DNA of 64,000 nucleotides from Chryseobacterium sp. FH1 (GCF_000735135.1 NZ_JPLZ01000003.1:175778-239777), one strand, 5' to 3'. Counted from the stretch's first letter, positions 52,448 through 60,321 are shown. Notes: a model not told the origin generated them from the sequence alone. Numbers and translations: made by a program.

Positions 52448-53425
52448 CTATTCAAAAACCAAATTATTCTGGATTGCCAAAGATTTCAGTTCCGTTTCTT
52501 CCCATTCTTTTTGGGCGTCGCTTTTCAATGTAATGCCACCACCAACAAAGAGAAATGCGTAATTTTTAAAGAAGCTTGCACATCGTAGATTCACAAAATA
52601 ATAAACAAAATCCTCAGTCTCAACCTTGATGTAACCAGCGTAAAATTCTCTTTTGAAATGCTCGATACTTTTGATTCCTTGCGCGCAAAGTTCTTTAGGA
52701 AAGCCACAAACTGCGGGTGTTGGATGCAATTCCGAAATAATCTTATCCAAACTTTCCGGACTTATTTCTGCAGAAAAATCAGTTTTGAGATGTTTTATGT
52801 TCCCTGAAATCAAATCTTTGGTCGATGAAACTTTCAGATTGGAAGAGAATTTCCTCAAAATAGATTGAATATATTCTGTAACTGCTTTCTGTTCCTCGAT
52901 TTCCTTATCTGTCCAACTTTCATCCAACGGCAAAGTTCCTGCGAGGCTCATCGTTTCAAATGAGTTTGTTTTCTTGTCAAATTTTCCCAAGACTTCAGAA
53001 AATCCGCCCATCCAAATCTCATTGTTTTTTTCGAAAAGATAACAGAATGCAGAAGGGTAGTTGTCGCAGAATTTCAGAAAACTTTTCGTTAACGATAGTT
53101 TTTTCTGAGAATCAATGTCGAGATACATCAAAAGTTTCCTTCTGGAAAGTACCAACTTTTTAAGCTCATTTTTCTCGATGAAATCTTTGGCTTGGTTAAT
53201 TTTGATTGCATAGGAATCGCAAGTTTCTTTCCCGATTTCTATTAATGAACTCTTGTTTTTCGGAGCAACATTGCAGTTTTCTATGTCTTCTTTTGAAATT
53301 TCCTTGATGGAGCCTTTGAAGTCCAAAACGGTTTTAGAATCAAAACTGACGAATGAAACCTGTTTTTCTGATGAGTTTTCCAACGTGTGAAAAACCTCTG
53401 AGTCTGGCAATCTGAAAACGAGCAT
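52448..53425 (-). CDS. menF: Chorismate-binding enzyme, probable isochorismate synthase
   Basis: The 325-residue protein is a compact member of the chorismate-utilising family: KLVLSRRKLL, LPLDESWTDKEIEEQKAVTEYI, HPTPAVCGFPKELC and the C-terminal FVGGGITLKSDAQKEWEETELK. The TPAVCG motif and neighbouring thioesterase point to isochorismate synthase for menaquinone rather than anthranilate synthase. It is shorter than E. coli MenF (431), lacking much of the N-terminal part, as is usual in Bacteroidota. It follows the thioesterase gene by 15 bases. Salicylate or siderophore roles are less likely without partner genes. Confidence 0.8.
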   Translation of the reverse strand: MLVFRLPDSEVFHTLENSSEKQVSFVSFDSKTVLDFKGSIKEISKEDIENCNVAPKNKSSLIEIGKETCDSYAIKINQAKDFIEKNELKKLVLSRRKLLMYLDIDSQKKLSLTKSFLKFCDNYPSAFCYLFEKNNEIWMGGFSEVLGKFDKKTNSFETMSLAGTLPLDESWTDKEIEEQKAVTEYIQSILRKFSSNLKVSSTKDLISGNIKHLKTDFSAEISPESLDKIISELHPTPAVCGFPKELCAQGIKSIEHFKREFYAGYIKVETEDFVYYFVNLRCASFFKNYAFLFVGGGITLKSDAQKEWEETELKSLAIQNNLVFE

Positions 53426-53440
53426 ATTGAAAAAAATAAA

Positions 53441-53875
53441 TTAAACTTTTCCGACTGGGACGATGTTGTTTGTCATTGTCGTGTGATTGATGAGGTTTCC
53501 TTTTTCGTCTCGAATCTCGATTTGGGAAACGTGCATCGTGTTTCCTTTTCTGATGAAAGTCGCCGTTCCAGTTACGACTCCTTCTCTAATTGCTCGCAAA
53601 TGATTGCTATTGATATTTGTGCCAACCGGAACAGATTTGGAAAGGTCAAGATTAATTAATGACAAGCAAGATCCCAAAGTCTCCGCCAAAACGCAACTCG
53701 CGCCACCGTGCATAATGCCGTAAGGCTGATGAACCTTCGGTGTTACAGGCATCGTAGCGGTCAGATGATCATCTGACACATCGGTGTAAACAATGTCAAG
53801 CGTTTCGCCCAAAGTGTTTTTGCTGGCTTTATTTAGTTGCTCGAGTATTTCTGTTTTTTTTGCGTCTTCCATCAA
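53441..53875 (-). CDS. Hotdog-fold thioesterase, probable DHNA-CoA thioesterase
   Basis: This 144-residue protein has the PaaI/MenI-type hotdog motif: HQPYGIMHGGASCVLAETLGS with the catalytic His-Gly-Gly and Glu, followed by VPVGTNINSNHLRAIREG. It lies directly upstream of the chorismate-binding enzyme, so hydrolysis of 1,4-dihydroxy-2-naphthoyl-CoA in menaquinone synthesis is the best guess. PaaI-like phenylacetyl-CoA activity is possible from sequence alone. Start may be Met1 (53875) or Met2. Confidence 0.8.
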   Translation of the reverse strand: MMEDAKKTEILEQLNKASKNTLGETLDIVYTDVSDDHLTATMPVTPKVHQPYGIMHGGASCVLAETLGSCLSLINLDLSKSVPVGTNINSNHLRAIREGVVTGTATFIRKGNTMHVSQIEIRDEKGNLINHTTMTNNIVPVGKV

Positions 53876-53956
53876 GTAAATTTAAAGGATTAAATGATTA
53901 AAAAATTAAATGATTTGAATTGGAATCATTTATCTTCTATCTTTTATCAATTATAG

Positions 53957-54529
53957 TTAGTAAATCTGCGGATTCCAGTTCTCAGGATGTTTTGGCGTAA
54001 TGTCATATTTCACGTAGAAATCCTGAATTTCCTGCATCACTTCTTCAAAAGTATGTGTTTCCAATTTCTCGTATGGAATGATGTAGCCCAAATTAATGGT
54101 TTTTCTTTTGTAGTCGCCACCAGCCAACACGATTGGAACTTTCGCCGCCAATGCCATATTGTAGAAGCCTTTTCGCCATTTCGGAACCCAACTTCTTGTT
54201 CCTTCGGGCGTGATCACAAGACTAAAATCATCTTTTTTAAACTCATTCACAACAAATTTCACAAGGTCGTTTTTCTGAGAACGATCGATTCCAACGCCAC
54301 CTAGGCCTTTCACGATTCCACCGTAGAAAGCTTTGGTGTGCGCATCTTTGATGATGACTTTCAATTTCTTTCCCAAAACCCAATAGGCGAGATTGCCGAG
54401 GATATATTCGCTGTTGTCCGTGTGTGGCGCAACTACTAGGATGCATCTGTCAAGATTGTTCACATCGCCTTGCAGAACGACTTTCCAACCGATTAGTTTT
54501 AGAATTGCTTTTGCAATAAGTTTTTTCAT
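53957..54529 (-). CDS. PlsC-like 1-acylglycerol-3-phosphate acyltransferase with HX4E motif
   Basis: The 190-residue protein has the PlsC signatures VVAPHTDNSEYILGN and ITPEGTRSWVPKWRKGF. The acyltransferase motif normally reads H-x4-D; here it is His36 and Glu41, a conservative change of the residue that polarises the catalytic His. The length is shorter than E. coli PlsC (245), as in many Bacteroidota members. It may acylate a lysophospholipid or another lipid. It is a single gene between spacers. Confidence 0.8.
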   Translation of the reverse strand: MKKLIAKAILKLIGWKVVLQGDVNNLDRCILVVAPHTDNSEYILGNLAYWVLGKKLKVIIKDAHTKAFYGGIVKGLGGVGIDRSQKNDLVKFVVNEFKKDDFSLVITPEGTRSWVPKWRKGFYNMALAAKVPIVLAGGDYKRKTINLGYIIPYEKLETHTFEEVMQEIQDFYVKYDITPKHPENWNPQIY

Positions 54530-54590
54530 AAGTAAACTATTACTTTTTTAAATGTTCTCTGGAATCGAGATTACATAAATACAAAAAAAT

Positions 54591-54616
54591 AAAGTACAGC
54601 CACAAGGCTATACTTT
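54591..54616 (-). terminator. Hairpin with T-tract downstream of the 20-residue frame
   Basis: AAAGTACAGCC and GGCTATACTTT pair over ten of eleven positions with an ACAA loop. In the minus-strand RNA the stem is followed by ATTTTTTTG. It lies 55 bases past the small frame at 54672-54734. Confidence 0.65.
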
Positions 54617-54671
54617 ACAAATTTACAAAATATGTTTATTTTTTAAGAAATATCTAAATATTCTTTACGTT

Positions 54672-54734
54672 CTAAAAAAGGCTGGTGAAAAAATCCACCA
54701 ATTTGATAGCGATTGTAATTACAAGTTGTATCAT
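54672..54734 (-). CDS. Candidate 20-residue hydrophobic peptide
   Basis: The frame encodes MIQLVITIAIKLVDFFTSLF: 20 residues, nearly all hydrophobic, one Lys and one Asp, able to form an amphipathic or membrane helix. A -7 box TAAATTTG (54780-54773) lies 38 bases upstream and a hairpin with a T-tract follows at 54591-54616, so it looks like a complete small transcription unit. The size and character resemble phenol-soluble-modulin-like or type I toxin peptides, but no homologue is known to me. It could also be a chance frame within an sRNA. Confidence 0.4.
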   Translation of the reverse strand: MIQLVITIAIKLVDFFTSLF

Positions 54735-54772
54735 TTTGTTTAAGTTTTTTGGTTAGAAAATAATTTCTGAAA

Positions 54773-54780
54773 CAAATTTA
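54773..54780 (-). promoter_or_regulatory. -7 box TAAATTTG upstream of the 20-residue frame
   Basis: Matches TAnnTTTG on the minus strand, about 50 bases past the GLPGLI stop codon. The very AT-rich surroundings have no clear -33 TTG. Confidence 0.4.
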
Positions 54781-54832
54781 ATAAATTTAATAATGTTATT
54801 AATAAAATTTTGGTTAATTTTTTATTAAATTT

Positions 54833-55663
54833 CTAATTTATGCTCGGGTAGGTTACGGCATTGGTAAGATCCAAAGGATTGTAGCTTTTCAGGATGTGTT
54901 CCTGCATTACCTTTGCCATCTCTTTGAATTGTTCCTTGCTCGTGATCTTTTTTCCTCCAACTTGGAAAGTTCCAGGTGGTACGTCGTCAAATTTTTCTCT
55001 CAGTTCCTTCATTGGATCGTTGTAAAACTTCAGCATTTGCTTGTGCATATCTCCAATTTTTACTTCCAATGGTTTTTTGCCTGCAAACTTTTCCAAGAAA
55101 TCTGACGTGTCATAAGTCTTGTCAAGCTTTTGACTTTTTACTAATTTGAAAATGAAATTATCTTTGCTGTCATTCAGTTCGAAAATCAAACCTGGCAAAC
55201 CTCGGAATTTGTAGGGGCCTTCTGAGATGTTGATGTCTTTGGAAAACCACGCTGTCCATTCTCTTCCGCCAAAATTAGTAGTTGCTTTTTGCAAAGTGTA
55301 TTGTGCAGAAGTTTTGGTTTCATTTTCTAGTTTCCAATCAATTTTGTCGGTGGTTTGGTAGGAAAAATAGTCCATCATCATTTCGTAATTGGTATTCTGA
55401 AAAGAATTTTTCTTTCTTGTGATGACAGGCACACCGGTCCAATTGTAATTGCGACCTCCTTTTTTGTTGATCGAGTCGTTCAAAACACTTTCATAATCAT
55501 AGAATTTGACATCAGTTGGATTAATGTCCAAAGCCATATTGGTCTTTCTGTATTCTGTAGATTCCGAATTTGGTCTGAATTGATATTCGTAAATGAATCT
55601 GTGCGTTTGTGCTTTTGATAATGTGGTGAAAAATACCAAAAGTAAAAAAGTATAGATTTTCAT
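54833..55663 (-). CDS. GLPGLI family protein
   Basis: This 276-residue protein has a signal peptide (MKIYTFLLLVFFTTLSKAQ) and the family motif RGLPGLIFELND in the middle (about residue 155), preceded by the conserved AWFSKDINISEGPYKF. GLPGLI proteins are restricted to Bacteroidota, often present in many copies, and have no known function; they are thought to act in the envelope. The C-terminus (SYNPLDLTNA) is typical. The gene is single; the next gene upstream is the PspC operon on the same strand. Confidence 0.92.
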   Translation of the reverse strand: MKIYTFLLLVFFTTLSKAQTHRFIYEYQFRPNSESTEYRKTNMALDINPTDVKFYDYESVLNDSINKKGGRNYNWTGVPVITRKKNSFQNTNYEMMMDYFSYQTTDKIDWKLENETKTSAQYTLQKATTNFGGREWTAWFSKDINISEGPYKFRGLPGLIFELNDSKDNFIFKLVKSQKLDKTYDTSDFLEKFAGKKPLEVKIGDMHKQMLKFYNDPMKELREKFDDVPPGTFQVGGKKITSKEQFKEMAKVMQEHILKSYNPLDLTNAVTYPSIN

Positions 55664-55778
55664 AGTTAATAATCATTTATCGTTTAACAATTATCATTTA
55701 TAATTTTTAGGAGAACTAGAGGAAAAGCGGAAACTCTTTACAGTTTTTGACCCGCTTTTCGACTAATCCACTCTCAAA

Positions 55779-57503
55779 TTATTTAGTTTTGATACTGATC
55801 TCTTTTTTGCCGTCTTTGATATTGATGTTAAGATCTTCGATAGATTTCTTAACTTTCTCATCCAGTTTCATTCTTTCCAAAACTACGTCTGCAGAATCTT
55901 TGGAGTAATATTTCCCATTGATTTTTACGCTGTCACTTTTGTCGGAATTGTACTCGATCGTCGTTCCGTTGATATTGATTTTGTTTTTCTCAACCGTGAT
56001 TCCACTGTGGTTATTATAATCGGAATCGTTGTCATCATCGTCATTATCATCGCTCACATACACTTGATATTCTTTCTCGTTGATGATTTTTGTGTTTCTT
56101 GGAACTACAAGTTCATAATCTAATCTGTAATTTCTGAATCTATATTCATAAGGATATTCGAAATAGTTTGGTAAAATAATTCTATTTCCGACAATTTCCA
56201 CAGGTACTTTCATCTTTAATGGCTGATTGTAACCGTCTGCCTCTCTTTTTATAATCAGATAAGGCGTTTTGATGTTGTCTCTTCTTGTGATTTCTACGTG
56301 TGGATAATCTTTTTTGTAGATCTTAGACTTGTCAGAATAGATGTTATTAAAGTAGGTTTTGAAGTTCTCAGGAATTTGCACTTTTTTGCTATCGATATAA
56401 ATTGTGTCAACAGCGTTCGCAGCAGTGATAGAGATGTTTTCATAATCTTCGTTGTCTCCACTGTAAGCAAAATTGAACTTAGATGCATTTGCTGCAAGAA
56501 TTCCAATCAAAATAATCCAAATGATTCCTAGCGTTCCCAAAACAGGTCCTACATAATTGAATTTCGTCTTTGGAGAGAATAATTTGATCGATAATAATAA
56601 GAACGCAACGCCGAAGATAATGGTTGGCAAAGCCGCGATCGCTAAGATCAGATAGCCCATATTGTTTTCCTCAAGATAGAATCCAAGATTGTTATCAATC
56701 CCAAATTTCCCTGATCCGTAAGCAAACGTCATTGCAAAAAGTCCGATGAAACAGCCTGCTGCCGCTAGTGCTAGGAAAATCGCCAAACTATATTTAAGGA
56801 TTTTTAAAAGCGTGTCTCCAGCTGAACCAATTTGTGGTTTGTTTTGTGTGTAGATGGCGCCAGCTTTGGCAGAAGTTTCATTCGCGAATTGGACAACTTT
56901 GCTAGATTCTTCCTTTAAGTTGTCAAAGTTCAGAGGTTTTCCTTTCATTTTCAAAAAATCCGAAGCCGATTCTGCTTTTGGTAAAACGGCCCAAAGAATC
57001 ACATATAACAATCCAACGAACAAAAATAATGGTGCTAATGGAAATCCGATAATAAAAACAGCGATCCAAATTAATCTCATCAACGTCACATCCATTCCAA
57101 AATAAGAAGCCAGACCTGCGCAAACACCTCCTAATTTTGCATTTTCCGGATCACGAAACAATTGCTTTTGAGAATTGCTGCTGTAAGAGAATGTTCCAGA
57201 GGTTCTAGATTTTTTTTGTTTCCCTTCAGAAAAATATGCTTCTTCCTGCTCGTCAATTTGTTCAGGAGTTCCTATTTGAGCAATTACTTTTTCAACATCA
57301 GAATCATTGATCACTTCTCTTTTTCCAAGTGTTTCTTTGAAGATCTCCACCATTCTGATCTCGATGTCGTTCATCACTTCATCTGCTTCAGAAGCGTCTA
57401 GAGAATTTCTAAGAGCATTCAGATAATCGCTTAATTTTATGTAAGCCAGCTCGTCTATCGTAAAGGAAAAACCAGCGAGTGCTATAGATAATGTCTTGTT
57501 CAT
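55779..57503 (-). CDS. PspC-domain membrane protein
   Basis: I place the start at 57503 (MNKTLSIALAGFSFTIDELAY), five bases after the PadR stop; the longer frame overlaps padR. The 574-residue protein has an N-terminal cytoplasmic helical part (DYLNALRNSLDASEADEVMNDIEIRM). The PspC domain follows (LFRDPENAKLGGVCAGLASYFGMDVTLMRLIW), then further transmembrane helices and a C-terminal periplasmic part with an Asp-rich loop near residue 500 (DDNDDDDNDSDY). PspC proteins sense membrane stress with PspA; here the partner is PadR, a common Bacteroidota arrangement. Confidence 0.88.
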   Translation of the reverse strand: MNKTLSIALAGFSFTIDELAYIKLSDYLNALRNSLDASEADEVMNDIEIRMVEIFKETLGKREVINDSDVEKVIAQIGTPEQIDEQEEAYFSEGKQKKSRTSGTFSYSSNSQKQLFRDPENAKLGGVCAGLASYFGMDVTLMRLIWIAVFIIGFPLAPLFLFVGLLYVILWAVLPKAESASDFLKMKGKPLNFDNLKEESSKVVQFANETSAKAGAIYTQNKPQIGSAGDTLLKILKYSLAIFLALAAAGCFIGLFAMTFAYGSGKFGIDNNLGFYLEENNMGYLILAIAALPTIIFGVAFLLLSIKLFSPKTKFNYVGPVLGTLGIIWIILIGILAANASKFNFAYSGDNEDYENISITAANAVDTIYIDSKKVQIPENFKTYFNNIYSDKSKIYKKDYPHVEITRRDNIKTPYLIIKREADGYNQPLKMKVPVEIVGNRIILPNYFEYPYEYRFRNYRLDYELVVPRNTKIINEKEYQVYVSDDNDDDDNDSDYNNHSGITVEKNKININGTTIEYNSDKSDSVKINGKYYSKDSADVVLERMKLDEKVKKSIEDLNINIKDGKKEISIKTK

Positions 57504-57508
57504 AATAG

Positions 57509-57844
57509 TTAGTTTTGAGAGTTTGAGATAATTTGGTTGACAGAATCTGTCAGTTCTTGCCAAGTGGTTTGCAGTTCTGCGAGGAAGAGGCTTCCTTTTT
57601 CCGTGATCTGGTAGTACTTTCTTGGCGGTCCGCTTGTGGATTCTTCCCATCTGTAAGCGAGGAATTCGCCATTTTTCAATCTTGTCAGGAGCGGATAAAG
57701 CGTTCCTTCCACTACATCCAGTCTTCCTTTTTTGAGAGATTCTATCAGGTCGGAAACATACATTTCACGTTGTTGGATAAGACTCAAAATACAGAATTCC
57801 AGAATTCCTTTGCGCATCTGCGCCTTTGTGTTCTCGGTATTCAT
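57509..57844 (-). CDS. PadR-family transcriptional regulator
   Basis: This 111-residue protein is a PadR winged helix: GILEFCILSLIQQREMYVSDLIESL, then VEGTLYPLLTRLKNGEFLAYRWEES as recognition helix and wing, and GPPRKYYQITEKG, the family signature. It precedes the pspC-type gene by five bases and is probably an autorepressor of this operon. Two palindromes in its own promoter region (57945-57967 and 57975-57988) are likely operators. Confidence 0.93.
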   Translation of the reverse strand: MNTENTKAQMRKGILEFCILSLIQQREMYVSDLIESLKKGRLDVVEGTLYPLLTRLKNGEFLAYRWEESTSGPPRKYYQITEKGSLFLAELQTTWQELTDSVNQIISNSQN

Positions 57845-57944
57845 ATTAATTGTTTGGTTTTATAATTCAAAATTTAAAGTTCAAGATTCAATCTTTTACT
57901 TCTCCGACTTCTGTCTTCCAAGCTCAAAAAACTCTTTCTTTAAC

Positions 57945-57988
57945 TTTACATTGCAAAGATATGTAAACTAAAAGGTATTGTGCAATAC
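57945..57988 (-). promoter_or_regulatory. padR-pspC promoter with two operator-like palindromes
   Basis: The minus-strand -7 box TATCTTTG (57961-57954) lies within TTTACAT-N9-ATGTAAA (57945-57967). A second palindrome GTATTG-TG-CAATAC (57975-57988) covers a -33 TTG (57985-57983), 21 bases from the -7 box. ATGT/ACAT half-sites are typical of PadR operators. Repressor binding here would block the promoter. Confidence 0.6.
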
Positions 57989-58087
57989 AAAGTAGTAAAT
58001 ATTTTTTATAATAATATTTAATTGATTGATTATCAGTAATTAAAATTTAAATTAAAAAAATGATAAAATTTAAACTGAATATAATTT

Positions 58088-58164
58088 GTTTAAAAATGGA
58101 CTTTTAAACAAAGTTTAATAGGACGTTTAAACAAAATGGACGGGAGTTTTGTATTCTAATTTTG
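58088..58164 (+). promoter_or_regulatory. SDR promoter with three direct repeats, likely AraC sites
   Basis: GTTTAAAAATGGAC (58088-58101), GTTTAATAGGACG (58113-58125) and GTTTAAACAAAATGGACG (58125-58142) share a GTTTAA-GGAC pattern. The -7 box TAATTTTG (58157-58164) has no -33 TTG at the usual spacing; the last repeat lies there instead. This is the layout of a promoter that needs an activator, presumably the AraC protein at 59202. Confidence 0.55.
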
Positions 58165-58184
58165 CTTCAATAAATATTTAAAAA

Positions 58185-59174
58185 ATGAACAATTATCAAG
58201 GAGCATTACAAAAGCAGATTAATTCTGGCTTTAATGCAAAATCAACGACAGAAGAGGTTATCAATGGAATTAATCTCCAGGGAAAAACCGCAATCGTAAC
58301 TGGAGGAAATACTGGAATCGGATTGGAAACAGTCAAAACATTATCGAAAGCCGGAGCAACAGTAATAGTTCCAGCAAGAGACATCGAAAAAGCAAAAAGA
58401 AATCTTGCCGGAATTCCTAATGTAGAATTAGAAGCGTTGGATTTGGTAAACCCTTATTCCATCAATACGTTTGCAGAAAAGTTCTTGGCGTCGGAACGTC
58501 CGCTTCATTTATTGATTAATAATGCTGGAATTATGTGGGTTCCGCTTCGCAGAGATAGTCGTGGTTTCGAATCGCAATTTTCTGTCAATTATCTGGCTCA
58601 TTTCCAGCTCACAGCAAGATTATGGACTACATTGAAAAAGGCAAATGACGCAAGGATTGTGAATGTATCTTCCGGCGGACACCAGTTTTCGGATTTCAAT
58701 TTTGAAGACCCAAATTTTCTAAACCGTGAGTATGAAACATTATTGGGATATGGGCAATCGAAAACTGCGGTCAATCTGTTTTCGCTTGAATTGGATAATC
58801 GTGCTAAAGAACATAATGTAAGAAGTTATGCTTTGTGTCCGGGCGCAGTTGGCGAAACCGAGTTGTCTAGAGAAGCACCAATAGATTTATTTCAAAAGTT
58901 AGGTTATGTGGATGCTAAAGGGCATTTGCTGCCGGAAGTCAAAGCTTCTTTAAAAACCATTCCGCAAGGTTCGGCGACAACGGTTTGGTGTGCCACAAGT
59001 CCTTTGCTTAATGATTTGGGCGGTGTTTATTGTGAAAATGTAGATGTAGCACTTCTGAGTCCAGATGTGTCGGTTATCGGTGGAATCAAAGCCTATTCAT
59101 TAGATGAAGCCAATGCGAAAAGATTATGGAAATTAAGTGAAGAAATGACAGGAATTAGTTTCGACCTTAGTTGA
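58185..59174 (+). CDS. Short-chain dehydrogenase/reductase
   Basis: The 329-residue protein has the SDR motifs TGGNTGIG (about residues 39-46), NNAG in LLINNAGIMW, Ser in IVNVSSGGH, and Y-x3-K in YGQSK. The extended C-terminal part and FNAKSTTEEVINGINLQGKTA start resemble the WW-oxidoreductase/retinol-dehydrogenase-like subgroup. It reduces or oxidises an unknown carbonyl or alcohol with NADP(H). An AraC-type regulator follows on the same strand after 27 bases. Confidence 0.9.
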   Translation: MNNYQGALQKQINSGFNAKSTTEEVINGINLQGKTAIVTGGNTGIGLETVKTLSKAGATVIVPARDIEKAKRNLAGIPNVELEALDLVNPYSINTFAEKFLASERPLHLLINNAGIMWVPLRRDSRGFESQFSVNYLAHFQLTARLWTTLKKANDARIVNVSSGGHQFSDFNFEDPNFLNREYETLLGYGQSKTAVNLFSLELDNRAKEHNVRSYALCPGAVGETELSREAPIDLFQKLGYVDAKGHLLPEVKASLKTIPQGSATTVWCATSPLLNDLGGVYCENVDVALLSPDVSVIGGIKAYSLDEANAKRLWKLSEEMTGISFDLS

Positions 59175-59201
59175 TATTTGTAACTTTGTGTGACGAGCAA
59201 T

Positions 59202-60008
59202 ATGGATTATAAGGTAAATTATATCAACCCGGAAATTAAACTTTCCTGTTATGAAGGCAAATTATTCAAGACCGAAGCGGCATTTGACGACCATTTGCTG
59301 GTTTGGCTGATTTCCGGCGAAACGAAAATCATTCAGGCCGACGAGAGTTTTCTGTTTGGTGCGGGAAGTACATTTTTGATTCCAAGAAATCAATTGGCGA
59401 CAATCATCAATTATCCGAAAGACGGATTGCCTCATAAAGCTGTTGCAATGCACTTGTCAGCAAAACGGCTTAGAGAATTTTACAAGGATAATCAAGCAAA
59501 ATCAAAAACTACAACAGAAAAAATCATCAGTTTCGAGAAGCATCCATTGCTGGAAAGCTGTTTGGCTTCTTTGATTCCGTATTTCGAAATGCAGAATAAT
59601 TTCCCTGAAAATATTGCTTCCATAAAAATCAACGAAGCCATTAATATCCTTAGAACAATTGATGAAAAAATAGATTCTGTTCTCAATAATTTTGATGAAC
59701 CCGGAAAGATTGATTTGGTGGCTTTTATGGAAAAGAACTTTATGTTCAATATGCCGTTAGAGAAATTTGGCTATTTGACGGGACGTAGTTTGACGACTTT
59801 CAAACGGGATTTTTACAAAGCATTCAGTTTGACGCCACAGCGCTGGCTGACCAAAAAACGCCTGGAATTGGCGCATTATGAACTGGCGGAAAAAAATAAA
59901 AAACCTGTCGATGTATATTATGAAACAGGATTCGAAAATCTGTCGCATTTTTCCTTTGCTTTTAAAAAACAATTTGGATATGCGCCGACTAAAATCATTA
60001 AAACTTAA
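59202..60008 (+). CDS. AraC-family transcriptional regulator
   Basis: I use ATG 59202 (MDYKVNYINPEI); a GTG at 59190 would add four residues. The 268-residue protein has an N-terminal cupin-like ligand domain (LVWLISGETKIIQADESFLFGAG) and a C-terminal AraC double helix-turn-helix (PLEKFGYLTGRSLTTFKRDFYKAF and VYYETGFENLSHFSFAFKKQFGYAPTKI). It is positioned to control the SDR gene 27 bases upstream and possibly itself. A weak -7 box TAACTTTG lies at 59181-59188. Confidence 0.9.
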   Translation: MDYKVNYINPEIKLSCYEGKLFKTEAAFDDHLLVWLISGETKIIQADESFLFGAGSTFLIPRNQLATIINYPKDGLPHKAVAMHLSAKRLREFYKDNQAKSKTTTEKIISFEKHPLLESCLASLIPYFEMQNNFPENIASIKINEAINILRTIDEKIDSVLNNFDEPGKIDLVAFMEKNFMFNMPLEKFGYLTGRSLTTFKRDFYKAFSLTPQRWLTKKRLELAHYELAEKNKKPVDVYYETGFENLSHFSFAFKKQFGYAPTKIIKT

Positions 60009-60060
60009 TCCATTTTTTAAGTTATTATTCACAGACAATCAAAAATAATTGATTAAAAAT

Positions 60061-60090
60061 TTGCAGATGAGAAATGTTTTCATACTTTCG
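60061..60090 (+). promoter_or_regulatory. Promoter of the thr leader
   Basis: TTG (60061-60063), a 19-base spacer and TACTTTCG (60083-60090). The -7 box ends TTCG as in the tyrA leader promoter. Confidence 0.5.
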
Positions 60091-60111
60091 TAAGATATTT
60101 ACTAAAAGATA

Positions 60112-60183
60112 ATGATTTTCACAACCACAACAACGATTTCTACAACAACTACAATTAATAGTTGTAGAAAGGTGTGTTTGTGA
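60112..60183 (+). CDS. thrL: Threonine leader peptide (thr attenuator)
   Basis: The 23-residue frame starts MIFTTTTTISTTTTIN: nine threonine and three isoleucine codons in the first 15 residues, then SCRKVCL and stop. Amino acids made from the pathway (Thr, and Ile derived from it) are exactly those sensed. Stalling at the Thr codons (60121-60153) would cover the first arm of the pause hairpin. The arrangement is that of E. coli thrL but the sequence is unrelated. Confidence 0.85.
   Translation: MIFTTTTTISTTTTINSCRKVCL
60137..60170 (+). promoter_or_regulatory. Pause hairpin and antiterminator of the thr attenuator
   Basis: TTTCTACAAC (60137-60146) pairs with GTTGTAGAAA (60161-60170). Alternatively AGAAAGG (60166-60172) pairs with CCTTTCT (60214-60220), which is in the left arm of the terminator. 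The two pairings exclude each other, as expected of attenuation. Confidence 0.75.
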
Positions 60184-60206
60184 TATTTTAAAATATAAGT
60201 AATTAG

Positions 60207-60240
60207 CAAAAAGCCTTTCTGAATTCAGAAAGGCTTTTTG
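60207..60240 (+). terminator. Attenuator terminator of the thr operon
   Basis: Fifteen-base perfect arms CAAAAAGCCTTTCTG / CAGAAAGGCTTTTTG around an AATT loop, followed by a T-rich tract. It lies 24 bases after the leader peptide stop and 120 bases before thrA. Confidence 0.9.
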
Positions 60241-60273
60241 TATTTTAAATAAGATTAAGAATAATTAATGGAA

Positions 60274-60302
60274 GCTCCAAAGGAGCGAAATGTTTGTAGA
60301 AT
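60274..60302 (+). repeat. CTCCGTAGGAG-family repeat, copy 4
   Basis: GCTCCAAAGGAGC followed by GAAATGTTTGTAGAA: same tail as copies 1 and 2, with the palindrome centre changed to AAA. Confidence 0.8.
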
Positions 60303-60321
60303 AATAGATAATAGAATCCAA

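Larger units (their letters stand above)
57845..58184. other. Divergent regulatory region between padR and the SDR gene
   Basis: This 340-base stretch has no supportable gene. It contains the padR promoter with two palindromes, an AT-rich centre (58000-58080), and the SDR promoter with three direct repeats. Confidence 0.6.
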
